NCBI GenBank assembly: GCA_963747425.1
Contig: CAVVFJ010000014.1
Coordinates: forward strand, 302,821 to 366,820
Reading direction: 5' to 3'
DNA length: 64,000 nucleotides
Source: DASUPK01 sp963747425
GTDB taxonomy: Bacteria; Actinomycetota; Thermoleophilia; Solirubrobacterales; 70-9
The notes under the pieces are model-generated. The model was not told the origin of the DNA. It saw only the letters and a list, made by a program, of their open reading frames with translations, and did no database searches. Shown here piece after piece: positions 8,403 through 17,735 of this stretch (position 1 is its first letter; every line of letters starts with the position of its first letter). Both the position numbers and the translations under genes were made by a program.

Positions 8403-9089
8403 TCATGTCCCGATCTTCGGCGGGAACGGCTCGAGGCCGGCGTTCCAGGGGCCTGGCCTGTAGATGTCGAGGTTGTTCTCCTCCATCTCTCGGTGCAGGC
8501 GGTCGAAGATCCCTCCGGCCGAGTGCAGGGCCTCCTTCAGCTCCTCCCTGGTGCGCCCCCGCAGCCGCCAGTGGAAGAAGAGCTGCTGCTCGGTGATGCC
8601 GAAGTCGACCTCCGCCGGGATCCGCGTGATCCAGTCGATGAACGCCGGGCTGAACAGCTCCCTGAGCGCGACCGGGTCGTGGTCCTTCGGGACGGTGGCG
8701 ATGAAGCGCTTGTTGAAGTCGATGCTCTCGAACTCGACCCGGCGCCTGGAGTGCTTGTCGACCATGTCCCCGGGCGTCCGCTCGACCGACTCGACGTCGA
8801 AGACCGGGACGACCGTCGCCAGGTCGGGCATGTGCGCCTTGACGAGCAGCGCGGTGGGAAGGATCGCCTTGCGGCCGAAGCCGCCCTCCTCGTGCTCGTC
8901 GGCGTCGCAGGAGGCTCCGAAGAAGCCGTCGCTGAGCTCACCGGTGAGCCTGTTCGTACCGCCCGGGCAGAGCGCGACCGGGCCTTCCTTCGGGTTGATG
9001 CCCCCGATCGGCTCGTAGCGGAGGTTGCGCTCGGACGCCAGGCCCGAGACGATCCCCGCCCACTCCTCGGCGTCCCCCTTTGCGCTCAC
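8403..9089 (-). CDS. Unknown protein, last gene of the mce operon
   Basis: The protein has 228 residues, no signal peptide and no clear membrane segment. Visible features are an early GGINPKEGPVALCPGG region, a FGASCDADEHEEGGFGRK stretch, and a segment VEFESIDFNKRFIATVPKD followed by ELFSPAFIDW. This faintly recalls DUF3137-type proteins, in which a (V/L)E-x-F-x-K-F motif precedes a conserved SPxF segment; I hold that loosely. The start GTG overlaps the stop of the SCP2 gene by four bases (GTGA), so the two are translationally coupled. A role in lipid handling is inferred from position only. Confidence 0.6.
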   Translation of the reverse strand: MSAKGDAEEWAGIVSGLASERNLRYEPIGGINPKEGPVALCPGGTNRLTGELSDGFFGASCDADEHEEGGFGRKAILPTALLVKAHMPDLATVVPVFDVESVERTPGDMVDKHSRRRVEFESIDFNKRFIATVPKDHDPVALRELFSPAFIDWITRIPAEVDFGITEQQLFFHWRLRGRTREELKEALHSAGGIFDRLHREMEENNLDIYRPGPWNAGLEPFPPKIGT

Positions 9090-9505
9090 TCGGCGTTGAC
9101 CAGGTCCTCGCGCCCGGCGGCCTCGAGCTGGGCCTTGTAGCGCGGGTAGACCGGCTTGGTGAGGGGGACGAGCTTGAGGATCTTGGCGACCGGGCCACTG
9201 GCCTTGATCTGGCCGCGGGCGAGCGCCGTGGTCACGTTCACCTTGCCGAGCCAGAAGAGGTGGGCGGTGTCCGCCTCCATGCTCATCACGACCTCCGGCT
9301 CCATCTCGGTCTCGCCGAAGTCGACGTCGGCAGGCCCGTCCTCCTGAAGGCGGAGGGTGATCTTCGAGTCGGGCTCGCGATAGTCGTGCTGAAGGATCGT
9401 GTTCGCCTTCCGGAATCTGGGCCCAAGCTCCGGGTCGTCGGCGAGATCGACGAACAGCTTGCCGATCACGTCGTAGACCTCCTGGGCGTCCTTGAAATAC
9501 GCCAA
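9086..9505 (-). CDS. SCP2-type sterol-carrier domain protein
   Basis: This 139-residue protein matches the SCP2 sterol-binding fold: ITLRLQEDGPADVDFG, then EVVMSMEADTAHLFWLGKVNVTTALARGQIKASGPVAKILKL with the typical GK-(x)-A-(x)-G-x-(I/L)-x-x-xG pattern. SCP2 domains bind sterols, fatty acyl-CoA or other lipids in a hydrophobic tunnel. It follows the sixth MCE gene by 37 bases on the same strand, so it is very probably in the mce operon and may accept imported lipid in the cytoplasm. It is coupled to the downstream unknown gene. Confidence 0.82.
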   Translation of the reverse strand: MAYFKDAQEVYDVIGKLFVDLADDPELGPRFRKANTILQHDYREPDSKITLRLQEDGPADVDFGETEMEPEVVMSMEADTAHLFWLGKVNVTTALARGQIKASGPVAKILKLVPLTKPVYPRYKAQLEAAGREDLVNAE

Positions 9506-9542
9506 CTCTCACCTCCCGTCGGGTGAGCGAATCCTATGAGGC

Positions 9543-11195
9543 CTACGGGTCCGGCTGGACCTGCGGGATCTTCCCCCCGCCGAAGATCGAGGGGAAGTCC
9601 GGTGCGATCGTGCAGGCCGCGTAGGCCGACGGACCCGGCGGGTTGATCGGGGCCCCCGGGAAGTTCGGGCCGACCTGGCTCGGACTCGTCGGATTGACGA
9701 GCGAGGAGAGCGGGAACTGGCCGCTCTCCTCCTGCGGCGGGCTCGAGGTGTGTGTGACCGGCTGGCTGCCGAAGGTGTTGTTGCAGTCGTGGCTGGGGAA
9801 GATCTCGGCCTGGCTGCTCGAGTAAGGGTTGCCGATCGCGAACGGCTGCAGGTAGCCGTTGCCTCGGTTCGACGCCAGCCGCTTCTGGTAGACGGAGAGC
9901 GTCTCGGAGGTGAAGATCGTCATCTGCCGGGAGAGGTGAAGCGGCGAGCTCTGCCCCGACTGGAAGGGCAGGAAGTCGGACGTCGACGAGGACGGGTTGG
10001 AGAGGAAGTCGGTGACGACCGGTGCCTGGTAGTCCAGCCAGCGAACGAAGGGGTTGAAGTTGTCCAGGAACGGATCGAGCCCGTCCATCACCGGTCGCAG
10101 CTCTCGCAGGAAGCTGCTCAGCGAGGGCAGCCCGGTGGCCGAGGCCTTGATCAGCGGGTCGAGGTTCTGGAAGAGCTTGTGCGCCTTCGGGGCGAGCCTG
10201 CGCACGTCGCGCAGCGTCGGGCTCAGGTCCCGGGCCACCGGCTTCAGGTCGCTGAACACCGGGCGGGCGTCCTGGGCGAAGCCCTTCAGCCGGTCGAGGG
10301 TGAGCCGCCCCTCGTTCTCGAAGGTCGGGAGGATCTTGAAGGTGTCGGCCAGCGCCTTGCTCTGGGAGGAGAGGGCGCCGAAGGTCCTGTTCGCTCCGAC
10401 GATCGCCCCGGCGAGCGCCTGGTCGTGAGCGGTCAGGGCGGCGAAGACGTCACCCGTGTCGTGGACCAGCGTGCGGAGTGACTGCTCCTGGCTGCGCAGG
10501 GTGCCGAGCACGTCGCTCGCATCCGAGGCGAAGGGCCCGAGGTTGCCGAAGGCGTCGTTGAGGTCGAGCCCGCGGCCGTTGATCGCCAGGCCGGCGTTCT
10601 GCATCCAGGACTGGAACGCCTCCCGCGTCGGCTTGTCGAAGCCCTGGAAGATCTCGTCGATCTGAGTCTGGTTCTGGACCTGCGTCTGGGCCAGGTGGCC
10701 GCCCTCGGGGATCGGCTGGGGGGCGTCGCCGCCGGAGAGCTGCCCGACGTCGATCGAGCTCGACTGCGCCTGCACGTCGCCGGTGTTCCCGCCGGGCTGG
10801 ACCTGGCTCCCGGGCGTGATCTCGATGTAGGTCTCCCCCAGCAGGGTCTTCTGGCGGAGGATCGCCCTCGCGTCGGAGGAGATCGGCGCGTATTGAGGCT
10901 GGATCTCGATGGTCGCCTGGGTGGTGTTGCAGAGCGCCGGATTTGCGTGGCACTCGCTCTCCGGCGCCAGGCCGATGCTCTTGACCTTGCCCACCGAGAC
11001 GCCGCCGATGCGGACGTCCGCCTCCTTCTGGAGGGTGATCGCCTCGGGGAAGTCGGCGGTGAAGCGGTAGCTCTCCGGCTTGAACGGAACCGGGCCGCCG
11101 AAGGTCACCCAGAGGAAGAGGAGCAGGCCGAAGCAGGACAGCGTGAAGCCGACCGCCACCAGGATGCGCCCTATGGAGGGTGCCTGCTTCTGCAT
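9543..11195 (-). CDS. MCE-family protein, sixth gene of the operon (mceF position)
   Basis: MCE proteins form periplasmic or envelope-spanning conduits for lipids served by an ABC permease. This one has 550 residues: an N-terminal membrane segment (ILVAVGFTLSCFGLLLFLWV), an MCE domain at about 40-150 (YRFTADFPEAITLQKEADVRIGG, VSVGKVKSIG), a helical region with regular VFAALTAHDQALAGA-like repeats, and a C-terminal tail rich in Pro, Ser and Gln. TLSC at the end of the anchor is a poor lipobox. It is separated from the upstream MCE gene by 26 bases and precedes the SCP2 gene. Confidence 0.88.
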   Translation of the reverse strand: MQKQAPSIGRILVAVGFTLSCFGLLLFLWVTFGGPVPFKPESYRFTADFPEAITLQKEADVRIGGVSVGKVKSIGLAPESECHANPALCNTTQATIEIQPQYAPISSDARAILRQKTLLGETYIEITPGSQVQPGGNTGDVQAQSSSIDVGQLSGGDAPQPIPEGGHLAQTQVQNQTQIDEIFQGFDKPTREAFQSWMQNAGLAINGRGLDLNDAFGNLGPFASDASDVLGTLRSQEQSLRTLVHDTGDVFAALTAHDQALAGAIVGANRTFGALSSQSKALADTFKILPTFENEGRLTLDRLKGFAQDARPVFSDLKPVARDLSPTLRDVRRLAPKAHKLFQNLDPLIKASATGLPSLSSFLRELRPVMDGLDPFLDNFNPFVRWLDYQAPVVTDFLSNPSSSTSDFLPFQSGQSSPLHLSRQMTIFTSETLSVYQKRLASNRGNGYLQPFAIGNPYSSSQAEIFPSHDCNNTFGSQPVTHTSSPPQEESGQFPLSSLVNPTSPSQVGPNFPGAPINPPGPSAYAACTIAPDFPSIFGGGKIPQVQPDP

Positions 11196-11221
11196 CTAGG
11201 CCCTCTCTCCGCTCGTCAGGG

Positions 11222-12562
11222 TCATGGCGGGCACACTCCGCTGTCGAAGAGCAGCCCGAGGCCGGTGATCTCGGGGATCGGGGTTGCGCCCAGCGGGCTG
11301 GTGTTGAGGATCGACTTGGCCGTGTTGCAGGTCGCGATCAGGTAGACGTGGCGGTAGACGCCGTGCGCGTCCTGCGAGGAGAACGTGCTGTTGCCGACGT
11401 GGCCGAGCCAGCCGAGCCAGTAGAGGTAGCCCTCGTCGCGGCCGGCCGTGCCCGGCGACTCGGCGCCATTGGGGTTGTAGGCCGCCATGTTGAACAGCTC
11501 GTTCAGCTTCGAGCCGACAGTCGTCAGGCGCGGGGTCGCCCTGACGAGGTTCTGCGCGGCGGGGCGCAGGTTGCGCACCGGCTGGCGCGCGTTCCGCACG
11601 AACGGCCGGATCTCCTTCTTGACGGGGTCGTACGTGCTCTTGGCGAGACTGCCCAGCGAGTCGTTGACCGGCTTCAGCTTGCGAGCGAAGGGGCGCAGGC
11701 TGTTGACTGCCGGGCCCAGCACGGTGGCCAGCCGGTCGGTCTTGACGAGCGCGTCGCGGGTCGTGCTCAGGGTCGGACCGAGCAGAGCGACCGTGCGCTG
11801 GACGTCGGGCGACTGGCTGGCGATCGCGCCCAGGGCCTGGTCGGACGCCGAGACGAGCTGCTCGATCCCCTGGCCGTCCTCGCCGACGCGGCCCCAGAGC
11901 AGGTTCATGTTGTGGATCAGCGTGGCCAGGTTCTCCTTGCGCTTGGCGACCTCTGTGTTGAGGCGCGCCAGGCCCCTGTTGATCGGCCCGAGGCTGCCGA
12001 GCAGCTTGCCGAGGTCCTTGCCGCGGCCATCGAGGCCCAGACCACCCTGCGTCAGCAGCAGGCGAAGGTAGGCGCGGGTGTCGCCGTCCAGCGCCGACAG
12101 GACCTGGTCCACGTTCGTGTCCGGCGCCGTGTTGGCGATCGGGATCGAGTCGCCGTTCTGGAACTCGTCGTCATTCGAGTTGGGGTCGGTGTTCGTGCCC
12201 GGGTCGAGCTCGAGGAACATGTCCTTCAGGCCCGTCTTCGGCCGGAGCAGGATCGTCGCGTTCCGGTAGACCGGCAGGAACTTGCGGTCGATGTCCATCG
12301 TCACGACCGCGTGGCCGTCCTCGTAGTCGACGGCGGAGATGTCGCCCACGCGGACACCGGCCACCCGGACGGTCTGTCCCTGGCCCGGGGTGACCGCCTG
12401 CGCGGTCGACATGTCGGCCTTCAGCTCGAAGGGCTTCTCCTCGAGCAGCGGGATCCTGAGGCGCTGGTTCTGGACGATGATGTAGGTCGCGAGCAGGCCG
12501 ACGGTCAGCAGCCCGACGACGGCCAGGAAGTCGCGCAGATGGTCTCGGATCGCCTTGCGCAT
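11222..12562 (-). CDS. MCE-family protein, fifth gene of the operon
   Basis: This 446-residue protein has an N-terminal anchor (FLAVVGLLTVGLLATYIIV) and an MCE domain (FELKADMSTAQAVTPGQGQTVRVAG, VRVGDISAV) at about 40-130, then a long helical region ending in a 60-residue tail. The frame stays open well upstream, but ATG 12562 is the right start: it overlaps the stop of the preceding gene by one base (TGATG) and gives the standard anchor-MCE order. It is an envelope lipid-transport subunit by family. Confidence 0.87.
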   Translation of the reverse strand: MRKAIRDHLRDFLAVVGLLTVGLLATYIIVQNQRLRIPLLEEKPFELKADMSTAQAVTPGQGQTVRVAGVRVGDISAVDYEDGHAVVTMDIDRKFLPVYRNATILLRPKTGLKDMFLELDPGTNTDPNSNDDEFQNGDSIPIANTAPDTNVDQVLSALDGDTRAYLRLLLTQGGLGLDGRGKDLGKLLGSLGPINRGLARLNTEVAKRKENLATLIHNMNLLWGRVGEDGQGIEQLVSASDQALGAIASQSPDVQRTVALLGPTLSTTRDALVKTDRLATVLGPAVNSLRPFARKLKPVNDSLGSLAKSTYDPVKKEIRPFVRNARQPVRNLRPAAQNLVRATPRLTTVGSKLNELFNMAAYNPNGAESPGTAGRDEGYLYWLGWLGHVGNSTFSSQDAHGVYRHVYLIATCNTAKSILNTSPLGATPIPEITGLGLLFDSGVCPP

Positions 12563-14253
12563 CAGCCCTTCACCCCCTGCGGCAGCGAGAGCTGCGGGAG
12601 CTTCAGCCCGCTGGACTTGCCGTAGGCGTTCCAGTCGCGGACGAAGGCGGCGTACTGATCGAGCGTCTGGGCGATCAGCTGCTTGGCGCCGGAGGGATCC
12701 GCAGCCTTCTGCTTCTTGGCGTTCGCGAGCTGCGAGAGGATCTCGTAGTAGCGGCTCCTCAGCTGCTGCTCCTCGGGCGGGTAGTAGCGGGTCGATGCCG
12801 ACGCGCTGCTCGCGGAGTGCGGGGTGGTAGACGGCGACGAACCGACCTCGCTGTGCAGATCGGGCGGATCCTGCGTCTCGCAGGGGACATCCGGCCTGAA
12901 CGGGGTCTTGGCGGATGACTGCTTTGCGGGCTGGGAGCCCTGGAAGGCGAACGGCGTGACGCCGGTCAGCTGGTCCGGCAGGTCGGGAGTGCTGAAGGGA
13001 GCAATCGTGTTGTTTCCGCCGCCGCCGAGCACCCGGAACTCCTGCCCGTTGGCGTCGCCCGAGCGGCTCTCGCCCGCGACGCCGGTCAGCCCGTAGGCGG
13101 TCTCCTGGTAGACCTTCCCCGCGGCCGGGTCGCTGTCGGTGTTGGGAATCCGCGTATCGCTCCACGGAATGACGACGTCGTTGAAGCAGGAGGCGAGCGC
13201 CCGCGACTCCTCCAGGAACGGCAGTGAGTCGTTGCTGAGGGCCGCGAGGTCCGGGACCGTCGGGCGCAGGTCGTCGACCAGGCCGCGCAGCTCCGGCTGC
13301 GAGACCAGCTGGCGGAGCTGCCCGATCCAGGGGTTGGCGTAGTCGAGCGCCTTATTCGCGGACCTCACGCCCGGGAGCGCCTCGCGGGAGAACGCGCGGA
13401 GGGCGGGGAAGTCCTGGTTGAGCTTGAGGAGGGCCGGGCGACCCACGGCGAGAACCTGCGGCAGCTGGACGATCGCGTCGCGGAGCGAGGCCTGGTGCGC
13501 CGCGAAGTCGCCGCTGACCGTGTTCAGGTTGGTGATCAGCCCCTGCAGATGGGCGCTGTTCGCGTCGAGCTCCCTGGCGACGACGTCGAGGTTCGAGACG
13601 AAGCCCGCCAGGTCCCCGGGCTGGGTGCCGAGCAGGGCCTGGTTCACCTGGGCCGTGTACTCGTAGGCGGCCGGCGCGGTCCGGAAGGACTCCTGGAAGC
13701 CCTTGGCGCCGCCGTACTTGTCGAGCGCCCCGCCGAACTCCTTCAGGAAGATCTGGAGGTCCTGGCGCACGGGCGCCTGGAGCGAGGTCAGGACCTGGTC
13801 GAACTGGACGGAGTCCGAGGTCTGGTTCTCCGGGACGACGGAGCCGCTGTGCAGCTCCGGCGCGCTTGGGCTGCCGGGGTGCAGGTCGACGAACAGGTTC
13901 CCCTCGAGGAAGAGGCGGGGCCGCAGCTGGAGCGTGGCGTCCTGGCGCACCGGCAGCGCCGTGTCCTTGAGGTCCATCGTGACGACGGCCGCGTCCTCCC
14001 CATTGCCGTTCGCGTCCGTCAGGTGCTGGACGTCGCTGACCTCGCCGACGTCGACGCCGGAGATGCGAACGGGGCTCTTGGCGCGGATGTTCTGCGCGTC
14101 CTGGAAGACCGCCTTGAGCTGGTAGCCGTGCCCGGCGAACGGGATCGTCTTCGTGAACGCGAGATAGAAGCCGATGAAGGTCAGCACGATCGCGATCAGC
14201 CCGATCTGGGCGTTGGAGAGGCGCTTGCGGTGATTCGGGTTCACGTCAGTCAC
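12562..14253 (-). CDS. MCE-family protein, fourth gene of the operon
   Basis: The protein has 563 residues. It shows an anchor (IGLIAIVLTFIGFYLAFT), an MCE domain at about 40-160 (YQLKAVFQDAQNIRAKSPVRISG, VDVGEVSDVQHL) and an extended helical region. After about residue 450 comes a Ser/Pro-rich linker and a C-terminal coiled-coil-like segment (PPEEQQLRSRYYEILSQLAN) not seen in the other five. The C-terminus may make a distinct contact in the complex. The start overlaps the end of the third gene by 8 bases. Confidence 0.87.
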   Translation of the reverse strand: MTDVNPNHRKRLSNAQIGLIAIVLTFIGFYLAFTKTIPFAGHGYQLKAVFQDAQNIRAKSPVRISGVDVGEVSDVQHLTDANGNGEDAAVVTMDLKDTALPVRQDATLQLRPRLFLEGNLFVDLHPGSPSAPELHSGSVVPENQTSDSVQFDQVLTSLQAPVRQDLQIFLKEFGGALDKYGGAKGFQESFRTAPAAYEYTAQVNQALLGTQPGDLAGFVSNLDVVARELDANSAHLQGLITNLNTVSGDFAAHQASLRDAIVQLPQVLAVGRPALLKLNQDFPALRAFSREALPGVRSANKALDYANPWIGQLRQLVSQPELRGLVDDLRPTVPDLAALSNDSLPFLEESRALASCFNDVVIPWSDTRIPNTDSDPAAGKVYQETAYGLTGVAGESRSGDANGQEFRVLGGGGNNTIAPFSTPDLPDQLTGVTPFAFQGSQPAKQSSAKTPFRPDVPCETQDPPDLHSEVGSSPSTTPHSASSASASTRYYPPEEQQLRSRYYEILSQLANAKKQKAADPSGAKQLIAQTLDQYAAFVRDWNAYGKSSGLKLPQLSLPQGVKG

Positions 14254-15868
14254 CCGCCCCGTGTCCGAAGATGCGGGTCCCGTCCTGCTCCAGGAAGAGG
14301 TCGGTCTTGCCGAGTGGGGCGACCCCGGCCGCCTTGGCGACGTTCTGGACCCCGAAGGTCGGGTTGTCCTTGCTCTGGCCCGGGATCAGCGCCTCGCCCA
14401 GCGCGTAGCCGGTCTGCCCCGCCTGGCAGTTGGGCTGGCCATCCGTGACGGACGGGCCGTACGGGTTGCCGTGGAGGATCGGGATCGCGACGTCGTCCGA
14501 CGCGCTGCTGTCGTTCGCCGGCAGCGCGTCGAAGATCCCGGCCTTCGGGCCGGCGATCGGATTGCTCGAGAAGCGCCCGTCGCCCTGTCCGCCCGAGTAG
14601 TTGTCCATCGGGTTGCGCGGCGGGGAGTCCGGGCTGCTGGTCCCCGCGATGGACGGCGGGATCACCCGCTCCGCGTAGCCGAACGGAGTCGGCAGCTCGA
14701 AGTGGCTGGTCAGGTAGGTCATCCAGTAGTTCCAGTAGTTGCAGACCGTCTGGGCCGGGACGATCTTCTGGCCGGCGTCCTGGATGAGGTTGAAGGTGTC
14801 GCCGAGGCGGTTGAGGCTGGTCAGGGTCGAGGGGTCGGCGACCAGGTCGTTGAGGTTGGACATCACGTCCTTGAGGTCGTTGTTCGTCTGCACCGTGCGC
14901 GGCAGCACCTTGGCGCCGAGCGAGACCGCCTTGTTCAGGGTCGGCAGCGCGGCGCGCAGGTCGCGGACGCCGGGTCGGAGCAGGCGGGAGAACTCCGCGA
15001 AGTCGGCGAGGAACGGCCGCTGGACGGGCAGGGACCGCAGTCCCGCCTCGAGCGCCGGCGGCCCATTCGAGATCGTGTCGCGCAGGGCCTGCGGGTCGGA
15101 GGAGATCGCACCGAAGGCGATCGCCCCGTTGGTGAACTGCTCGGCGTTGTCCACCGCGACGGGGGCGACGATGCGGGCGGCGTCCGCCAGCTCGGGGAAG
15201 AAGCGGACCAGCTGGGTGGCCGGGTCGGAGAGGGCGGCCGAGACCGGCTTCAGGTTCGAGAACAGCGGGTTGAGGGCCCCGATCGCCTCGTTCAGGGAGG
15301 CGCCCCGGGCCGCGAAGGCGTCGCCGAAGCCCTGCAGGACGCGCTGGCTGTTCGCGCGGGTGGCGGTGTCGAAGGTGTTGTAGACGTCGTCGAACTCGAC
15401 CTGGGGCTGGGCCTGGGCGAGCGGCAGCGCCGCACCCTCGGGCAGGCCGGTCTGGCTGGTCCCGCGGCTGACCTCCAGGTACTTGAGCCCGAACGAGGAG
15501 CGGTAGCGGACCCGGATCGTCGAGTCGGCCGGGAGCGGGTCGGCGCTCTTGTCCAGCTTCAGGTTGAGCTTGGCCACCGTCGACGCGCTGGAGCCGTCGG
15601 CCGTCTCGCACCCGCTGTTCGGGGGAGCCTGGACGGTGTCGATCGACTCCACGACTCCGACCCGGTTTCCGCCGATTCGGACCTCGTTGTTGGGGCCGAG
15701 GCGGGCGGCGTCGCAGATCTCGGCCGAGACGCGGTAGGTGGGGACGAACGGCAGCCCGTTGTTCGCGTTGTAGGCGAGGAAGACCGCGACGATCACGATC
15801 ATCGTCGTGATCGCGCCGACCATCGTCGGCGACGCAGCCATCGAGCCGACTCGGCCGCGGCCGTTCAC
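14246..15868 (-). CDS. MCE-family protein, third gene of the operon
   Basis: This 540-residue subunit has an anchor (VGAITTMIVIVAVFLAYNA) after a short cytoplasmic start, an MCE domain (YRVSAEICDAARLGPNNEVRIGG, NRVGVVESI), and a longer than usual loop with CETADGSS before the strand VAKLNLKLDKS. The helical region is followed by a Pro/Ser/Asn-rich tail (residues about 400-540). It is separated from the second gene by a 34-base gap and overlaps the fourth by 8 bases, which fits one operon. Confidence 0.87.
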   Translation of the reverse strand: MNGRGRVGSMAASPTMVGAITTMIVIVAVFLAYNANNGLPFVPTYRVSAEICDAARLGPNNEVRIGGNRVGVVESIDTVQAPPNSGCETADGSSASTVAKLNLKLDKSADPLPADSTIRVRYRSSFGLKYLEVSRGTSQTGLPEGAALPLAQAQPQVEFDDVYNTFDTATRANSQRVLQGFGDAFAARGASLNEAIGALNPLFSNLKPVSAALSDPATQLVRFFPELADAARIVAPVAVDNAEQFTNGAIAFGAISSDPQALRDTISNGPPALEAGLRSLPVQRPFLADFAEFSRLLRPGVRDLRAALPTLNKAVSLGAKVLPRTVQTNNDLKDVMSNLNDLVADPSTLTSLNRLGDTFNLIQDAGQKIVPAQTVCNYWNYWMTYLTSHFELPTPFGYAERVIPPSIAGTSSPDSPPRNPMDNYSGGQGDGRFSSNPIAGPKAGIFDALPANDSSASDDVAIPILHGNPYGPSVTDGQPNCQAGQTGYALGEALIPGQSKDNPTFGVQNVAKAAGVAPLGKTDLFLEQDGTRIFGHGAGD

Positions 15869-15902
15869 CGGGGGACCTCCCTACATATAGGGGCGCAGTA
15901 GA

Positions 15903-17735
15903 TCATTGGCCGAGGAGGAAGTTGAGGAGGTCCTGGGTGGTCGAGCCGCTCGGGGCGCTCTCGTTGAGGTTCACGCCCTGCGGGAGCTGGGGCAGCTGCG
16001 GAAGCTGGGAGATCGGCGGAAGCTGGGGCAGCTGGGGAAGCAGGTCCTGGAGCTTCTTCTGGGCGTTCTCCTTGATCTTGTTCGGGTTGGCGCCGCCGAG
16101 GATCTTCTGGATCTGCTTCTGCTGCTGGGGAGTCGGCGCCGCCTGCTGCGGCTGTGTTGGGGCCGCCGTCGCCGACCGGAGGCTCGCGGCCGTGTGCGGT
16201 GTATCGGCCGGGTTGCAGATGGAGTGCTGCTCCGAACCGTTCGGGCAGACGCTCGGGTCGTAGCGACCGAGGTTGCCGAACAGGCCCGAGGGGTTGGTTC
16301 CGTAGTTGATGCCGGGCTGCTTGTCGCCCAGGATCCCGGCGCACTCGGCGAAGTTCTTCGGGTCGGTCGTCTCGCCGCCGCCCTCAGCGGGCACCTTCGG
16401 GCCGGTCTGGTAGGCGCAGGGCTCATTGCCCCCGGGCGCGCTGACGAGCGTGATCCCGAGCGCGTGACCAAGCTGGTCGAACAGGTTGAGGGAGTTCGCC
16501 TGTACGTAGGCGTAGTTGAGGAGGCCCTCCATCCCGTTGTACCCCGGGTTGCCGCCGTTCGGGTCCGAGCCGGGCGAGGCGCCGTTGGCCCACTTGCATG
16601 GGACCGTCTGGTCGCCGTGCAGGGTGACGTTCTGCTTCTGGTCGAGCTGCTGAACCCGGCGGTCCGCCTCCCCGGGCTGCCCACGCAGGTCATAGCGTGC
16701 GCAGGCGTCCTCCTCGACCGCGTTCTTCGGGTCGGAGATGCTCTCGAGGAACTGCGCGACCTGGTCGGCGGCGGGGTAGGCCTTGGTGCTGGCCTGGTCG
16801 AGCGAGGCGATCTCGTCCTGGCTGTTGGCAAGGGCCGTCTTGCCGACGTGCGCCGCGCCGCCGAGGGCGGTGAGCGACTGCTGGCTGCCGTTGTTGAAGC
16901 GGGGCAGGTTGGTCGCGAGCTTGTTGAGGCCCGGCGCCGCCGCGTGCAGGTCTGTGAGCAGCGGGGTCTGCTGCTCGGCCAGGTTGCCGAGCTGGACCAT
17001 CGTCGGCTTGAGCTGCGCGAGGAAGTCGTCGAGCATGTGGAAGTTCTGGGAGAGGTCGCTGCTGCGCTCGGCCGAGATCGCGGCGGTGCGGCCGGCGTTG
17101 TCGACGAAGTGGACGACGTCTTCGCGCCGGTTGGCGAGCTGGGCGAAGATCGCATCGGCATTGGTGTTGAGCTCGGCGATCGTCGTGTTCTGCCGGCCGA
17201 GGATGTTGAGGACCTGCTTCAGCTGCTGGAGGGCGGGGGCGCCGGAGCGGATCGCCGCGTTCAGGTTCTCGGCGTTGCCGTCGAGCGCGGTCCCGAACTC
17301 GTTGATCAGGAGCTGGAGCCGGTTCTTGAACGGCTCGCGCAGCGTGTTCTGGGCCAGGTCCGGCTGGACCGTGGTCTTGTTGCGCGCCGCGGGAATCGGC
17401 CCGGTCAGGGGCTGGGGCGAGGAGCCCGGCTGGCAGTCGAGGAAGTACTCGGCGATCAGCGACTGCGGCTCGGATGAGCAGCTCGCGTCGGCCTTGAACT
17501 CCGGGAAGCCGGAATCGACCTCGAAGCTGACCAGCGCGGTCTTCTGCGGCGTGATGTCGAGGCCGGTGATCGTCCCGGCCTTGGCGCCGGCGACCCGGAG
17601 CTCCGACCCATTGACCAGCCCGAAGGCGTTGAAGAGCTCGGCCTGGTAGGTGTGGCTCCCGGACGCCCCCGCTCCGGCGACGAGGTAGGCCGGGACGGCC
17701 GCGAGCAACCCGAGGATGAGCAGGATCCGCCTCAT
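15903..17735 (-). CDS. MCE-family protein, second gene of the operon
   Basis: At 610 residues this is the longest MCE subunit here. The N-terminus MRRILLILGLLAAVPAYLVAGAG looks like a signal/anchor. The MCE domain (TYQAELFNAFGLVNGSELRVAG, AKAGTITGLDI) spans about 30-130. The C-terminal region has a Gln-rich stretch (TQPQQAAPTPQQQKQIQKIL) and short repeats of LPQLPQL type near 570-590. The start ATG overlaps the stop of the first MCE gene by four bases (ATGA). Confidence 0.87.
   Translation of the reverse strand: MRRILLILGLLAAVPAYLVAGAGASGSHTYQAELFNAFGLVNGSELRVAGAKAGTITGLDITPQKTALVSFEVDSGFPEFKADASCSSEPQSLIAEYFLDCQPGSSPQPLTGPIPAARNKTTVQPDLAQNTLREPFKNRLQLLINEFGTALDGNAENLNAAIRSGAPALQQLKQVLNILGRQNTTIAELNTNADAIFAQLANRREDVVHFVDNAGRTAAISAERSSDLSQNFHMLDDFLAQLKPTMVQLGNLAEQQTPLLTDLHAAAPGLNKLATNLPRFNNGSQQSLTALGGAAHVGKTALANSQDEIASLDQASTKAYPAADQVAQFLESISDPKNAVEEDACARYDLRGQPGEADRRVQQLDQKQNVTLHGDQTVPCKWANGASPGSDPNGGNPGYNGMEGLLNYAYVQANSLNLFDQLGHALGITLVSAPGGNEPCAYQTGPKVPAEGGGETTDPKNFAECAGILGDKQPGINYGTNPSGLFGNLGRYDPSVCPNGSEQHSICNPADTPHTAASLRSATAAPTQPQQAAPTPQQQKQIQKILGGANPNKIKENAQKKLQDLLPQLPQLPPISQLPQLPQLPQGVNLNESAPSGSTTQDLLNFLLGQ

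Noticed and set aside
8405..8596. Possible small gene starting at the ATG after hairpin copy 1
   Set aside because: The Arg/Ser/Pro-rich product is a shadow of the minus-strand 228-residue gene; only the ATG spacing after the hairpin is suggestive.
9543..11195. Lipoprotein signal in the sixth MCE protein
   Set aside because: TLSC lacks the usual Leu-Ala-Gly pattern before Cys and lies within a longer hydrophobic anchor.
13495..14448. Long plus-strand frames opposite the mce genes (also 14261-15901 and 15906-17477)
   Set aside because: Antisense shadows caused by high GC; low-complexity Val/Arg/Glu content and no motif. The minus-strand MCE genes explain the region.
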